Shown here: one piece after another, positions 16,900 to 25,506 of the stretch
How positions within the stretch are numbered: position 1 is the stretch's first letter
Layout of the letters: every line of letters begins with the position of its first letter
Origin: DATHTK01 sp035463295
GTDB lineage: Bacteria > Actinomycetota > Rubrobacteria > Rubrobacterales > Rubrobacteraceae
Direction: 5' to 3'
Length of the DNA: 64,000 nt
NCBI GenBank assembly: GCA_035463295.1
Contig: DATHTK010000036.1
Location: 1 to 64,000, forward strand
Program-made: the position numbers and the translations under genes
Notes under the pieces: model-generated
What the model saw: the letters and a program-made list of their open reading frames with translations, nothing else
Database searches by the model: none
Told to the model about the DNA's origin: nothing

Positions 16900-18215
16900 T
16901 GAAGGGTCGCGCAAGTACCGTAGACGAGGCTCTCGAGGACATATCGCGGCGCTTCGCCGCCGGCTTCCCCGCGAAGGCTCCTTCCCTGAGGACGGTGGGC
17001 AGGGAGGCCGAGTTCCCGGTCGTGATGCCTGACGGGCGCGCGGCGGACGTCTTCCTTCTGTGGCCGCTCTTTCTCGAGGCGGGCGGCTGCGAGCCGATCT
17101 ACGACCGGCGAGCGGACGGGTCCGAGCTGCTGGTCGGCGTCGAGGCGGAGACCTGGAACTGCGTCATAGAGGTCGGTCGCGCGACGGTGGAGCTCTCGGT
17201 CGGCCCGCAGCCTACGCTCCACGAGCTCGCCCGGGACATGGAGCAGGCCCAGGGTCGACTGGAGGACGTCGTGCGCCGGGCTGGTTTTCGCCTGCTCGGC
17301 TACGGCATCCAGCCGAGAACACCCGCCTCCCCGCACCTGCTCACCCCCAAGACGCGCTACCTCGCGCTCCTGGAGGCCATCGGTCCGCAGTGGCTCAAGT
17401 TCTGCGTGACCGCCGCCGACCAGGTGCAGGTAGATATGGGCCGCGACGACCTGGTGACGAACATGAACCTCATCAACGCCGCCGCTGGCGCGATCATCGC
17501 CCTCACCGCTAACTCCCCGGTATACGGGGGACGCGCGGGCCGATTCGCCTCGGGCCGGGAGGGGCTCACAGCGAACATGGTCGGCGAACCGTATCGTCAC
17601 GGCGCGTCCCCCAAGCCGCACGCCGACCTGGAAGCGTACGTGCGCTTCCTCGCAGACTTGCGGTGCCTCTGCCTGCCCGACGGCGACGGCGGGTTCGAAG
17701 GGGTGGGTGGGTCGTTCGCGAATTACCTGGGGCGAGAGCCATCGCTGGAGCCGGAGGCCCTCTACGAGGAGTTCCTGTTCCACGAGCACTACGTCTGGCC
17801 CAGCGCCCGGCCGCGGGCGAGGATAGGCACGCTCGAGATACGCCCGGCGTGCCAGCAGCCGCCCGGTTCAGCCTGGGTGCCCTCGGCGCTCGCCCTCGGG
17901 CTCGTGGAGGCCGCGGACGAGCTGGCATCCTTCTTCGAGAGCGAGCTGGGAGGAGACTCCTGGGACGCGCTGGTGGGCTACCGCGAACGCGCCGTCCGCC
18001 ACGGGCTCGGCGCGCGGGAGCCCATGCCCGGCTTTCTCGGGACCCTGCTCGACCTCGCGGACCGGGGCCTCAGAAAGCGGGGCCGGGGCGAGGAGGCCTT
18101 TCTTGCCCCGGCGTTCGAGCGGCTCGAGCGGGGCTCGGAACCGGCGTCCCAGGCGCGCGCAGCGTTCGAGAGAGATGGCGCTGAAGGGCTTCTGACGGAG
18201 GTGTCCCTGAGTTGA
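16899..18215 (+). CDS. GCS2-family glutamate-cysteine ligase-like carboxylate-amine ligase
   Basis: The start ATG overlaps the preceding TGA by one base, giving 438 aa; the frame is open much further upstream but only as a shadow of the phosphatase gene. ATP-grasp-like GCS2 features are visible: VGREAEFPVV, ETWNCVIEVGRATVELSVGPQPTL, the HLLTPKTRYLALLE segment, TANSPVYGG, and the metal/substrate region RIGTLEIRPACQQP. The family joins glutamate's gamma-carboxylate to an amine, classically cysteine. Here it is co-transcribed with amine uptake and demethylation genes, so an alternative acceptor amine is plausible. It differs from the YbdK-type ligase at 25.5-26.6 kb. Confidence 0.82.
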   Translation: MKGRASTVDEALEDISRRFAAGFPAKAPSLRTVGREAEFPVVMPDGRAADVFLLWPLFLEAGGCEPIYDRRADGSELLVGVEAETWNCVIEVGRATVELSVGPQPTLHELARDMEQAQGRLEDVVRRAGFRLLGYGIQPRTPASPHLLTPKTRYLALLEAIGPQWLKFCVTAADQVQVDMGRDDLVTNMNLINAAAGAIIALTANSPVYGGRAGRFASGREGLTANMVGEPYRHGASPKPHADLEAYVRFLADLRCLCLPDGDGGFEGVGGSFANYLGREPSLEPEALYEEFLFHEHYVWPSARPRARIGTLEIRPACQQPPGSAWVPSALALGLVEAADELASFFESELGGDSWDALVGYRERAVRHGLGAREPMPGFLGTLLDLADRGLRKRGRGEEAFLAPAFERLERGSEPASQARAAFERDGAEGLLTEVSLS

Positions 18216-18261
18216 AGCATCTGTTGCCGGCAAGCCGAATGGAATGGAGAGGCGGAGAGCG

Positions 18262-18708
18262 ATGAGCATTTTCCCGACGCGCATCCTGCTGGCCACCGAC
18301 GGTTCGAAGGAGGCGGCCCTGGCGGCGCGCACGGCGGTGGATCTGTCCGACAGGACGAACTCGGAGCTGCACGTCTTGTACGTTTATCACCCCCGGCAGG
18401 TGCCCTACGCCTACGATGAACGCTACCCCGAACCGGAGGCCCCGGGAGGGGAAGACCGGAGGCTTCTCGAAAGACAGGTGAGGAGCGTAGAGGAGGTCGG
18501 CGGTACCATCGCAGGCGCGCATCTCAGGAAGGGGGACCCGGACGCGGAGATCGTCGCCGCCGGAGAGGAGCTCGGCGCCGGCCTCATAATCATGGGTAGC
18601 CGCGGCCACGGCGGCATAAGGAGGGCGCTCATGGGGAGCGTCTCCGACTCCGTAGTCCGCCACGCCCACTGCCCCGTCATGGTGATCCGGGCCGAGGATG
18701 ATCGCTGA
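18262..18708 (+). CDS. Universal stress protein family (UspA) domain protein
   Basis: One Usp domain of about 148 aa: RILLATDGSKEAALAARTAVDLS at the N-terminus, a HVLYVYHPRQVPY strand, and the ATP-binding motif MGSRGHGGIRRALMGSVSD followed by HCPVMVIRAED. This G-2X-G-9X-G(S) pattern indicates an ATP-binding Usp. The ATG at MSIF has GGCGGAGAG upstream; an earlier in-frame ATG six codons before lacks such a site. It lies 46 bases after the GCS2-like ligase and may be the last gene of that run. Confidence 0.88.
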   Translation: MSIFPTRILLATDGSKEAALAARTAVDLSDRTNSELHVLYVYHPRQVPYAYDERYPEPEAPGGEDRRLLERQVRSVEEVGGTIAGAHLRKGDPDAEIVAAGEELGAGLIIMGSRGHGGIRRALMGSVSDSVVRHAHCPVMVIRAEDDR

Positions 18709-18753
18709 TAAAGAGCTGACGGCGCGCTTTACGGAGGGTTCCCTGCAGGGATC

Positions 18754-19422
18754 TCAACAGGCGGGCTCCAGAACTAGGATCTCCGGCCTCTCGGGCAGCG
18801 TGTCGGGGCGCAGTTCGACCTCCGTGGCGCCAACCCTCCGGACCTCCTCTTCCGGGTAGCGGGAGGTGAACGCCTCGAGGGGGAGGATGTCCAGCCCGAG
18901 CTTCGGTATCCGGTAGTGCATCGGGATGATGAGGCGGGGTCCGATCTCCGCTATGGCCCGGTCCAGATCGTCGAGCTCTATCGTCGGCGGCCCGCCGGTG
19001 AGGGCCAGCAGGACATCGACCCTCCCCCGCACCCTCTCGATATGCTCGTCAGCCAGGGGGTTACCGAGGTCCCCGAGGTGCAGGACGCTCACCCCCTCCA
19101 GCTCTAAGCGGTAGATGGCGTTCTCCTCGGGGTCGCTCTTGTGCTCCACGCTCTCCATCGTCGGCAGTGCTTCGAAGACGATGCCGCGCACCTCCACGGG
19201 TCCGCGGCCGGAGATCTCGAGCGCGTCGAGGACCTGCGGGTCGCCGGGGACCATCGCAGAACACGAGTGGAACCTGTCGGTGGCGGAGCTCATCACCACC
19301 ACGTCGGCGGGCTCGTCTACCGGGTCCAGCCCCGCGGCCCCCGGCGTGTACGGGTCGGTCACGACGGAGACGCCGCCGCCCTCTATCCGGAAGCAGGCGT
19401 GGCCGTACCATTTGATCTTCAC
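18754..19422 (-). CDS. MBL-fold metal-dependent hydrolase (UPF0173/L-ascorbate-6-phosphate lactonase-like)
   Basis: A 222-aa protein starting MKIKWYGHACFRIEG, the classic opening of the YtkL/UPF0173 subgroup of metallo-beta-lactamase-fold hydrolases. It continues with TDPYTPG, a central VSVLHLGDLGNPL (metal Asp), and IIPMHYRIPKLG (late His). The canonical HxHxDH loop is changed: VVVMSSATDRFHS lacks the usual first histidines, so metal binding may be reduced. Its function is unknown; related proteins hydrolyse lactones or phosphodiesters. It is convergent with the Usp gene and divergent from the RraA-like gene. Confidence 0.75.
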   Translation of the reverse strand: MKIKWYGHACFRIEGGGVSVVTDPYTPGAAGLDPVDEPADVVVMSSATDRFHSCSAMVPGDPQVLDALEISGRGPVEVRGIVFEALPTMESVEHKSDPEENAIYRLELEGVSVLHLGDLGNPLADEHIERVRGRVDVLLALTGGPPTIELDDLDRAIAEIGPRLIIPMHYRIPKLGLDILPLEAFTSRYPEEEVRRVGATEVELRPDTLPERPEILVLEPAC

Positions 19423-19509
19423 TCCGCGCTCCTCAAGCTCTCTCGTGGTGACGCTCCCGGTATACTAGCAGCGCCGTTGCCCAGCCCGTAATCCACCATC
19501 TGGGGGCGT

Positions 19510-20004
19510 ATGAGCCAGATATACCCACGGTTCACGACCGCCGACCTCTGCGACGACTTCGACGACCTCGTTCGGGTGGCCGAGCCGTTGTTCGGTGACT
19601 ACGGTGGGAGAAGTAGCTTCCTCGGAGAGATCGAGACCGTCAGGGTTTTCGAGGACAACGTCCTCGTCCGCGAGGCCCTGGAAGAGGAGGGCGGGGGCCG
19701 GGTTCTCGTCGTCGACGGCGGGGGCTCGACGCGCTGCGCCCTTATCGGGGACAAGCTCGCCTCGATGGCTCACGAGAACGGTTGGGCGGGCGTCGTTGTG
19801 AACGGCTGCATCCGGGACTCGGCGGAGGTCGCGGACGTTCCCCTCGGCGTGAAGGCGTTGCACGCCGTCCCGAGGCGCAGCGTCAAGGAGGGGGTCGGAG
19901 AGCGCGGGGTGACGGTGGAGTTCGCCGGGATCTCCTTCTCCCCGGGAGAGCGCCTGTACGCCGACGCGGATGGGATCGTCGTCGCGGGACGCGACCTGCT
20001 CTAG
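19510..20004 (+). CDS. RraA-family protein (ribonuclease E regulator / HMG-type aldolase fold)
   Basis: A 164-aa protein with MSQIYPRFTTADLCDDF, GDYGGRSSFLGEIETVRVFEDN in parts, VLVVDGGGSTRCALIGDKLA, NGWAGVVVNGCIRDSAEV and the C-terminal YADADGIVVAGRDLL. These are the conserved blocks of RraA and of its relative 4-hydroxy-4-methyl-2-oxoglutarate aldolase. The GDKLA...R-D arrangement retained here is the Mg/pyruvate site of the aldolase branch, so activity as an oxaloacetate decarboxylase or aldolase is as likely as RNase E inhibition. It stands alone. Confidence 0.88.
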   Translation: MSQIYPRFTTADLCDDFDDLVRVAEPLFGDYGGRSSFLGEIETVRVFEDNVLVREALEEEGGGRVLVVDGGGSTRCALIGDKLASMAHENGWAGVVVNGCIRDSAEVADVPLGVKALHAVPRRSVKEGVGERGVTVEFAGISFSPGERLYADADGIVVAGRDLL

Positions 20005-20050
20005 CTCTCTAGGTTCGAGAGCACGGTTTGCCGGGCCGTCTCGAGGTCAC

Positions 20051-21238
20051 TCACCCGGATTGCTCCACTGGGTCGGCGTAGTCGAGGAGGACGAGGACCA
20101 GGGCGGAGGCGACGAGGGTCGCGCAGAGGAGAAAGGCTCCGGTGAAGCCGACGAAGGAGATCGCGAACCCGAACGTGAAGGCGCCCACCCCCGTACCGGC
20201 GTCGAAGGCGGCGTTCCAGAGGGTGCTCCCGAGCCCGTACTCGCTCTTGGAGACGCGCCCCATCATGAGGACGAGGGTGGCATTCTCGAGTATCCCGAAG
20301 CCGACCCCGAAGACCGCCGCGCCACAGAGCATCACGATCCCTCCGAGCGGCATGGCGGCCGTCCCGAGGGCGCACGCGACGAGCCCCGGGGCGAGCAGCG
20401 CGCGGGCGTCGCGCCGGTCTCCGAAACGCCCGGCCCACCAGCGCGCGACGGTCGTTACCACCCCGACTACGAGCAGCGCGCTCGCCGCGGAGAATACGCC
20501 GGTTCTCGGCGCGGCGAGCGGGAGGAAGGTGACGATCACGCCCGCCGCCATCGTCGAGGCCGAGAACAGGACGGCGAGCCGCACGAGCGGGCCTCGCCGC
20601 AGGCCCGCGAAGAAGCCGGCGACCTCTTCGCCGCTCTCCTCGCCGAAGGACGCGGCGTGCCGGATGCCGAAGACGGCGCCAAGACCGAGGACCGGCGCGA
20701 GCCCGCCGGTCACGAACGCCGCCTCGTAGCCGAAGCGCTCGACGAGCCAGAGACCCAGGGGGTTGGCGAAGATCGTCGGTACCGTTATGGCGATGCCGAG
20801 CAGCCCGAGAGCCTCCCCCCGGCGCTCCGGCGGAGCGAGCTCGGCGACCAGGGCTGCGAAGATGACCGTTACGATCCCGAACCCGACGCCCCTGAAGAGC
20901 GTGACGCCGATTATGGACGGTATCTCATCCACTGCCACGTAGAGCAGCGCGGGCAACCCCAATAGCAGCATCCCGACGGCGAGCATCCCACCGTACCCGA
21001 ACCGCCGGAGTACGCGGGGCATCTGGATCTGGGTGAGCACCGTCGTGAGCATGAAGGCCGTCGTCGTGAGCCCCGCTCCCGAGCTCCCTCCCCCGGCTTC
21101 GTCGGCGTACACCGGTACGACGGAGAGCAGCAACTGGAAGCCGAAGAGCGCCGCGAAGGCGGCGAAGGTCAGCAACATCAGGGGCCGCGTGAATAGCGCG
21201 CCGCGCTCCTCTCTCGTGACCCCTCTACGATCTTCCAT
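20051..21238 (-). CDS. MFS transporter (second exporter of a MerR-linked pair)
   Basis: A 395-aa protein with twelve predicted membrane segments. The first, LLTFAAFAALFGFQLLLSVVP, and the third with LRRFGYGGMLAVGMLLLG fit the drug/sugar efflux branch of the major facilitator superfamily, and GEALGLLGIAIT lies in the loop after helix 5. It is co-directional with the upstream MFS gene, 63 bases away, and with a MerR regulator. Substrate unknown; arabinose- or drug-efflux type is the nearest resemblance. Confidence 0.83.
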   Translation of the reverse strand: MEDRRGVTREERGALFTRPLMLLTFAAFAALFGFQLLLSVVPVYADEAGGGSSGAGLTTTAFMLTTVLTQIQMPRVLRRFGYGGMLAVGMLLLGLPALLYVAVDEIPSIIGVTLFRGVGFGIVTVIFAALVAELAPPERRGEALGLLGIAITVPTIFANPLGLWLVERFGYEAAFVTGGLAPVLGLGAVFGIRHAASFGEESGEEVAGFFAGLRRGPLVRLAVLFSASTMAAGVIVTFLPLAAPRTGVFSAASALLVVGVVTTVARWWAGRFGDRRDARALLAPGLVACALGTAAMPLGGIVMLCGAAVFGVGFGILENATLVLMMGRVSKSEYGLGSTLWNAAFDAGTGVGAFTFGFAISFVGFTGAFLLCATLVASALVLVLLDYADPVEQSG

Positions 21239-21301
21239 CGCCCGTACTATATTGACAGCTCGCGCGCGGCGTGCCGCCGGCCCTCGGACAAGTTCCCTCG
21301 C

Positions 21302-22612
21302 CTACCTGATGAGATGGGCCAGTATGGCCTTCCAGAGCGCCGGCCTCTTCTTGTCCGGCCGCGCCGCCCAGCCGAGCCCGAGCCCCGCCGCGAGGGCGAG
21401 CAGCACCGCCCCCGGAACGAGGTAGGCGGCCCAGAAACCGAGAGCGGAGGCGAGCAGCCCTCCGCCCATCGGGCCCAGGGCGAAGCCCGTCGAGGTAGCC
21501 GAGGACGCGACGCCGAACGCGGCCCCCTGTCGCCCGGGCGGGGCGACCTCTCTTATGAGGAGGTTGGCCACGGGGATGGCGCATCCGACAAAGAGACTCG
21601 TCGCGAGCCGCAGAGCCCACAGCTCCGGGACGTTGGCGACGAACGCCTGCGGCACCGCGGCGAGCCCGGCGAGGGCGAGAGCGACGGCGATGACCGGTCG
21701 CGCCCCGAACCGCCCCGCGAGTCGTCCCCCCATTAGGGAGCCCACGGAAGCGACGAGCGCCCCCGTGCCGATGATCCAACCCGAGAGCGTCGCCACAGCA
21801 TCCCCCCCGCCCGAGAGCTCGTGCACGAACCCGGGGAGCGCGACCGCGGCGCTCGTGATGACGACGTGTACCGCAAAGAGCGTCAGCAGCCCCGGCATCA
21901 GCAGCCCGTACGGCAGCGCCGAGCGACCAGCCCCGGCGTCTTCCTCGCTCTCTGCGTGGTCCCTCGCGCGCTCGGGTCGCCTCTCGACGACGCCGAAGAG
22001 GATCATCACCCCCGAGATCGCCAGCAGAGCCGAGGCCACAAAGAAGGAGGCCCGCATGCCCGCCAGGTCCGCGCTTACGCCGCCGAGGGCCGGTCCGATC
22101 CCAGCCGCGACGAAGATGACCGTCTGCAAGGCCCCGAGCCGCCATCCAGCCTTCTCCGAGGGCGCCGTCGAGGCGACGAGCGACGTCGCCGCCGGCACCG
22201 TGCCCGTTAGCGTCCCCTGCAACAACCTGAGCCCCAGTAGCTGCCACGGACCGGAGACGAACCCCATCGACCCCACGACTACGGCCGCCGCGAGGGTGGC
22301 CCGCAGCAACATCAGCTTTCGCCCCATCCGGTCCGCAAGACGCCCCCAGAGCGGCGCGACAAGCGCCATCGTCGCCCCGGACGCGCCGTTGATAACTCCC
22401 GCCCAGGCCGCAGCATCCCTCGCGTTCTCTACGCCCAACTGCTGCACGTAGAGCGGCATGAACGGCACCACGAACATGAACGCCGTCGTCGATAGAAGCT
22501 GCGTGAAGAGCAGCACGGAGAACGAGAGCCGCCCACCCTCTGCCGCGCCCGTGGTCCCACGGAGCGACCCGCGCGCCCTCTGCCACGTCTGCCGAACTGC
22601 CGAACTCATCAT
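21302..22612 (-). CDS. MFS multidrug-type efflux transporter
   Basis: A 436-aa protein with twelve membrane segments and the motif A loop WGRLADRMGRKLMLL between helices 2 and 3. RLLQGTLTGTVPAATSLVAS in helix 5 resembles antiporter motif C-type drug exporters. A central hydrophilic loop with RRPERARDHAESEEDAG splits the two six-helix halves. It follows the MerR gene by about 107 bases on the same strand. The frame is repeated-GC rich, so overlapping open frames on both strands are shadows. Confidence 0.87.
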   Translation of the reverse strand: MMSSAVRQTWQRARGSLRGTTGAAEGGRLSFSVLLFTQLLSTTAFMFVVPFMPLYVQQLGVENARDAAAWAGVINGASGATMALVAPLWGRLADRMGRKLMLLRATLAAAVVVGSMGFVSGPWQLLGLRLLQGTLTGTVPAATSLVASTAPSEKAGWRLGALQTVIFVAAGIGPALGGVSADLAGMRASFFVASALLAISGVMILFGVVERRPERARDHAESEEDAGAGRSALPYGLLMPGLLTLFAVHVVITSAAVALPGFVHELSGGGDAVATLSGWIIGTGALVASVGSLMGGRLAGRFGARPVIAVALALAGLAAVPQAFVANVPELWALRLATSLFVGCAIPVANLLIREVAPPGRQGAAFGVASSATSTGFALGPMGGGLLASALGFWAAYLVPGAVLLALAAGLGLGWAARPDKKRPALWKAILAHLIR

Positions 22613-22629
22613 ACAACGGGCGATAGTAC

Positions 22630-22641
22630 CGTACGTGTACG
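22630..22641. promoter_or_regulatory. CGTAC-GT-GTACG dyad ahead of the MFS exporter genes
   Basis: The sequence between the MerR gene and the first MFS start contains an interrupted dyad within a run of four GTAC tetramers. On the minus strand it sits where a MerR-type site would lie, just before TACTAT (a 4/6 -10 element) and 18-20 bases after weak -35-like hexamers. It could be the binding site of the adjacent MerR regulator. Confidence 0.4.
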
Positions 22642-22719
22642 TACGAGTCTAAGTAGGCTTGTAAAGAGGTTCACCCGGCCTCCGTGGCGGGGGAGGATTA
22701 TCCGTCGGGTGGTCGGGGG

Positions 22720-23148
22720 CTACGCTCTCAGTTCGCGCATGCGCTGTTCGCAGAGGGCTATATCGTGCTGGAGTTCCCGGAGCAGGGCTTCGGCGCTCGC
22801 GAGGTCTTCGCGCACCTTCTCTATCCGGGTGGCCACCTCGCTTTCCCGGGCGCGGAGGTGTTCGGTGGTCTCCGCCAGGACCTTCTCCCTCGTGGCCTCC
22901 TGGGCGGCGTCCCTGACGGCGAGGAATTCCCTTATAGCGCTGAGCGAGAAGCCCATCGCCTTCAGGCGCAGGACGCGTTCGAGGCGTTCGACGTCGGCGG
23001 CGCCGTAGAGTCTGAAACCGCCCGGGGAGCGTTCTTTCGGGGCGACGAGGCCGAGCTCCTCGTAGTATTTGATGGTGCGGGGGCTCACGCCGAGGCGCTC
23101 GGCGACCTCGCCGATCTGCGACAGCTCCTTCGGATCCGAAGCGCTCAC
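22720..23148 (-). CDS. MerR-family transcriptional regulator
   Basis: The N-terminal HTH includes SQIGEVAERLGVSPRTIKYYEELGL in pieces, followed by the wing GGFRLYGAADVERLERVLRLKAMGFSLSAI. The C-terminal half is a long coiled coil (about residues 75-140) without cysteine-rich metal motifs, so an organic-compound or redox-independent effector is likely. It precedes two MFS exporters on the same strand, suggesting it activates efflux. It begins ATG and is divergent from the VOC gene. Confidence 0.9.
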   Translation of the reverse strand: MSASDPKELSQIGEVAERLGVSPRTIKYYEELGLVAPKERSPGGFRLYGAADVERLERVLRLKAMGFSLSAIREFLAVRDAAQEATREKVLAETTEHLRARESEVATRIEKVREDLASAEALLRELQHDIALCEQRMRELRA

Positions 23149-23329
23149 CTCGTCCGCCTTTCTGCGTGTTCTTTCCCATACAGGAGAGGACCCGGTGCGC
23201 TGGTCAGGCTAGCTCCTCGTTCGCGTTCCGTCAATCGCCGGGTTGCGTGGTATGGGGAGGGACATAGAGCCGCGGCGGGCGCGACTCGTGGTATCTTCCG
23301 CATAGGTCGTATCGCTTTCCGGAGGGTTT

Positions 23330-24025
23330 ATGAAAGTACGGATGTTGGATCACATAGCGCTGTACATGGCGGACCGGGACTCGGCCGCCGGGTACCTGAC
23401 CACTCACCTCGGCTTCCACGTCGTCGACAAGACCGACCGCTACACCCTCGTCGGCGCCGGCGGCAGGATCGGCAAGCTCACCCTCTTCGACGCGCCGGAG
23501 GGCCTCGCCCCCTCACCGGGCGTCATCGAACGCATAGACCTCCGCGTCGCGGACCCCCGGTCCGCCGCCGCCCGGCTCTCGCAGGGGGCGGATGTCGATC
23601 CGCGCGACGGCGTCTACCGCTTCACCGGCCCCGAGGGCCTCCCGTTAGCGCTCGTCCCGGGGAAGGGGGAGTTCACGGACTACGACCTCGACGGCCTCGT
23701 GCTCGGGTCCGGAGATCCCGAAGGCTCCGCCCGCGGCTTCGTGGAGATGGGCTTCGAGCCGGGAGAGAACGAGACGACGGTGAGGGCCGGAGAGTACCGG
23801 CTGCGCCTCGTCTCCTCCACGTTGGAAGGAGACGCGCCGCCCATGCTCTTCCACCTAGGCTGCCTCGTCGACTCCGCCGAGGACCACCGGACCGAAGCCG
23901 AGCAGAGAGGGCTCGAGATACAGGACTGGGTGGAGGGCCCGAACACCCTGGCGGTCTTCGTGCGGGGCCCCGAGGACGTCAGCGTCGAGTACGTGGAGCA
24001 CAAGCCCACCTTCTCCCTGACCTAG
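23330..24025 (+). CDS. VOC-superfamily (glyoxalase/extradiol dioxygenase-like) protein
   Basis: Two beta-alpha-beta-beta-beta modules are visible in 231 aa: the first opens MLDHIALYMADRDSAAGYLTTHLG and the second follows LVLGSGDPEGSARGFVEMG. The C-terminal part contains MLFHLGCLVDSAEDHR and VSVEYVEHKPTF. The pattern of His in DHIAL and FHLGC with a late Glu in EYVEH is that of a metal-binding ring-cleavage dioxygenase or related isomerase, but substrate is not readable. It lies 7 bases before a flavoprotein gene, so the two are probably one transcript. Confidence 0.78.
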   Translation: MKVRMLDHIALYMADRDSAAGYLTTHLGFHVVDKTDRYTLVGAGGRIGKLTLFDAPEGLAPSPGVIERIDLRVADPRSAAARLSQGADVDPRDGVYRFTGPEGLPLALVPGKGEFTDYDLDGLVLGSGDPEGSARGFVEMGFEPGENETTVRAGEYRLRLVSSTLEGDAPPMLFHLGCLVDSAEDHRTEAEQRGLEIQDWVEGPNTLAVFVRGPEDVSVEYVEHKPTFSLT

Positions 24026-24032
24026 AACGACC

Positions 24033-25364
24033 GTGAGAGCCCTCGTCGCCGGCGGCGGGCTCGCCGGGCTCGTGGCCGCCGCGCGCCTGCGCGAGCTCGG
24101 CGCGAGCGTCACGCTTCTCGAAAAGGGTGACGCCCCTGGGGGTTCCCTTATCTACTCCAGCGGCTTCGTCTGGTCGTACAGGGACCTCGAGACCCACCGC
24201 CGGGAGGCGCCGCAAGGCGACGCCGAGCTACAGAATCTCATCCTCGAGCGGCTCGGAGAGGGGCTGGCGTGGCTGGAGGGCGTCGGCGCCCCCGTCCTAG
24301 CACGAGAGACGGGCAACCCCCTCACCTTCGGCGCGCGCTTCGACCCGGAGCGGACCGTCGCCGCGCTCGTGGACCGTCTCGCCGCGACCGGCGGAAAGCT
24401 GCTAACGCGAGCGGCGCTCAGGGGACTGGCGCGGGACGCGGACGGGCGCGTAACCGGGGCGCGGGTAGTCGCGGGCGGAGAAGAAGCCACACACGGGGCG
24501 GACGCCGTGCTCCTCGCGTCCGGCGGCTTCGCCGCAAACGAGGAGCTCGTAGCGCGCCACATCGTCCGGGGTCCGGGAAAGATGCGCCTGCGCGCGCACC
24601 CCCGGAGCACGGGCGACGGGCTCCTCGCGGCGCTCGAAGCCGGGGCGCTCCCGAGCAAGGGCTTCGACGAGTTCTACGGCCGCAACCTGCCCGCTCCCCC
24701 CGCGGACTTCTCCCCGGAGCAGTTCGTCGAGGTCTCCCAGCTCTACGGCCGCCACGCTGTAGCCCTGAACCGCCGCGGCCAGCGTTACGCCGACGAGGCC
24801 GCCGACTGGTCCGAGACCGCTCTCACGCAGTCCACCGCCCGACAGCCGGGTCTTCGCGGCTTCTACGTCCTCGACGCCGACGGTTTGAAGCGCCGGGTCC
24901 GCCATCGCACCGTGGAGGAGATGGTCGCGACGGCCCGGCGCGTCGGAGGGACCGTCCTCGTGGCCGAGAGCCTCGGGGGGCTGGCGGAGCAACTCGCGGA
25001 GCGCGGGGTGCCGGCGGCGCAGGTGCGGCGCACGATCGAGGAGTACAACCGCGCCGTAGAGAATGGAAGGGGCGGCGAGCTCTCGCCCCCGAGAAGCGAA
25101 CCGGCCGCTCCCGTTCGGAGGCCCCCGTTCGTCGCCGTCGAGATCGCCTCCACTATCACCCACACTATAGGCGGGCTCGCCGTGGACCGGCAGTGCAGGG
25201 TGCTGCAACGCTCCGACGGCCGGCCGCTCCCTGGGCTGTACGCCGCCGGGGTCGAGGTCGGCGGCGTCTCGGCGGGCGGCTACACCAGCGGCCTCGCCGC
25301 GGCGCTAGTCTTCGGCCGCGTCGCCGCGACCACAGCGGTCAAAGATGCAGAGACGAGCGACTAG
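24033..25364 (+). CDS. FAD-binding dehydrogenase of the fumarate reductase / ketosteroid dehydrogenase family
   Basis: A 443-aa flavoprotein. The dinucleotide motif AGGGLAGLVAAARLRELG and LLEKGDAPGGSL lie at the N-terminus, TGDGLLAALEAGA marks the second FAD contact, RYADEAADW lies in the cap domain, and the C-terminus has THTIGGLAVD and GLYAAGVEVGGVSAGGYTSGL. This is the FAD_binding_2 arrangement shared by fumarate reductases, 3-ketosteroid-1-dehydrogenases and tricarballylate dehydrogenase. The start is GTG, seven bases after the VOC gene. Together they might act in degradation of an aromatic or cyclic compound (inference). Confidence 0.85.
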   Translation: MRALVAGGGLAGLVAAARLRELGASVTLLEKGDAPGGSLIYSSGFVWSYRDLETHRREAPQGDAELQNLILERLGEGLAWLEGVGAPVLARETGNPLTFGARFDPERTVAALVDRLAATGGKLLTRAALRGLARDADGRVTGARVVAGGEEATHGADAVLLASGGFAANEELVARHIVRGPGKMRLRAHPRSTGDGLLAALEAGALPSKGFDEFYGRNLPAPPADFSPEQFVEVSQLYGRHAVALNRRGQRYADEAADWSETALTQSTARQPGLRGFYVLDADGLKRRVRHRTVEEMVATARRVGGTVLVAESLGGLAEQLAERGVPAAQVRRTIEEYNRAVENGRGGELSPPRSEPAAPVRRPPFVAVEIASTITHTIGGLAVDRQCRVLQRSDGRPLPGLYAAGVEVGGVSAGGYTSGLAAALVFGRVAATTAVKDAETSD

Positions 25365-25506
25365 TGGAGGGTTCAAGCGGGTGGCCCAACGAAACAGTTG
25401 GCCGAGTAAATATCCTTGCCAGGGCTCTCGGTGGGGATCCCCGTGAGCGTCGTTCGCGGACGTCGGCGGGTCGTGATCGCACGTGTTCGTTGTCGAGGGT
25501 AGCGCG

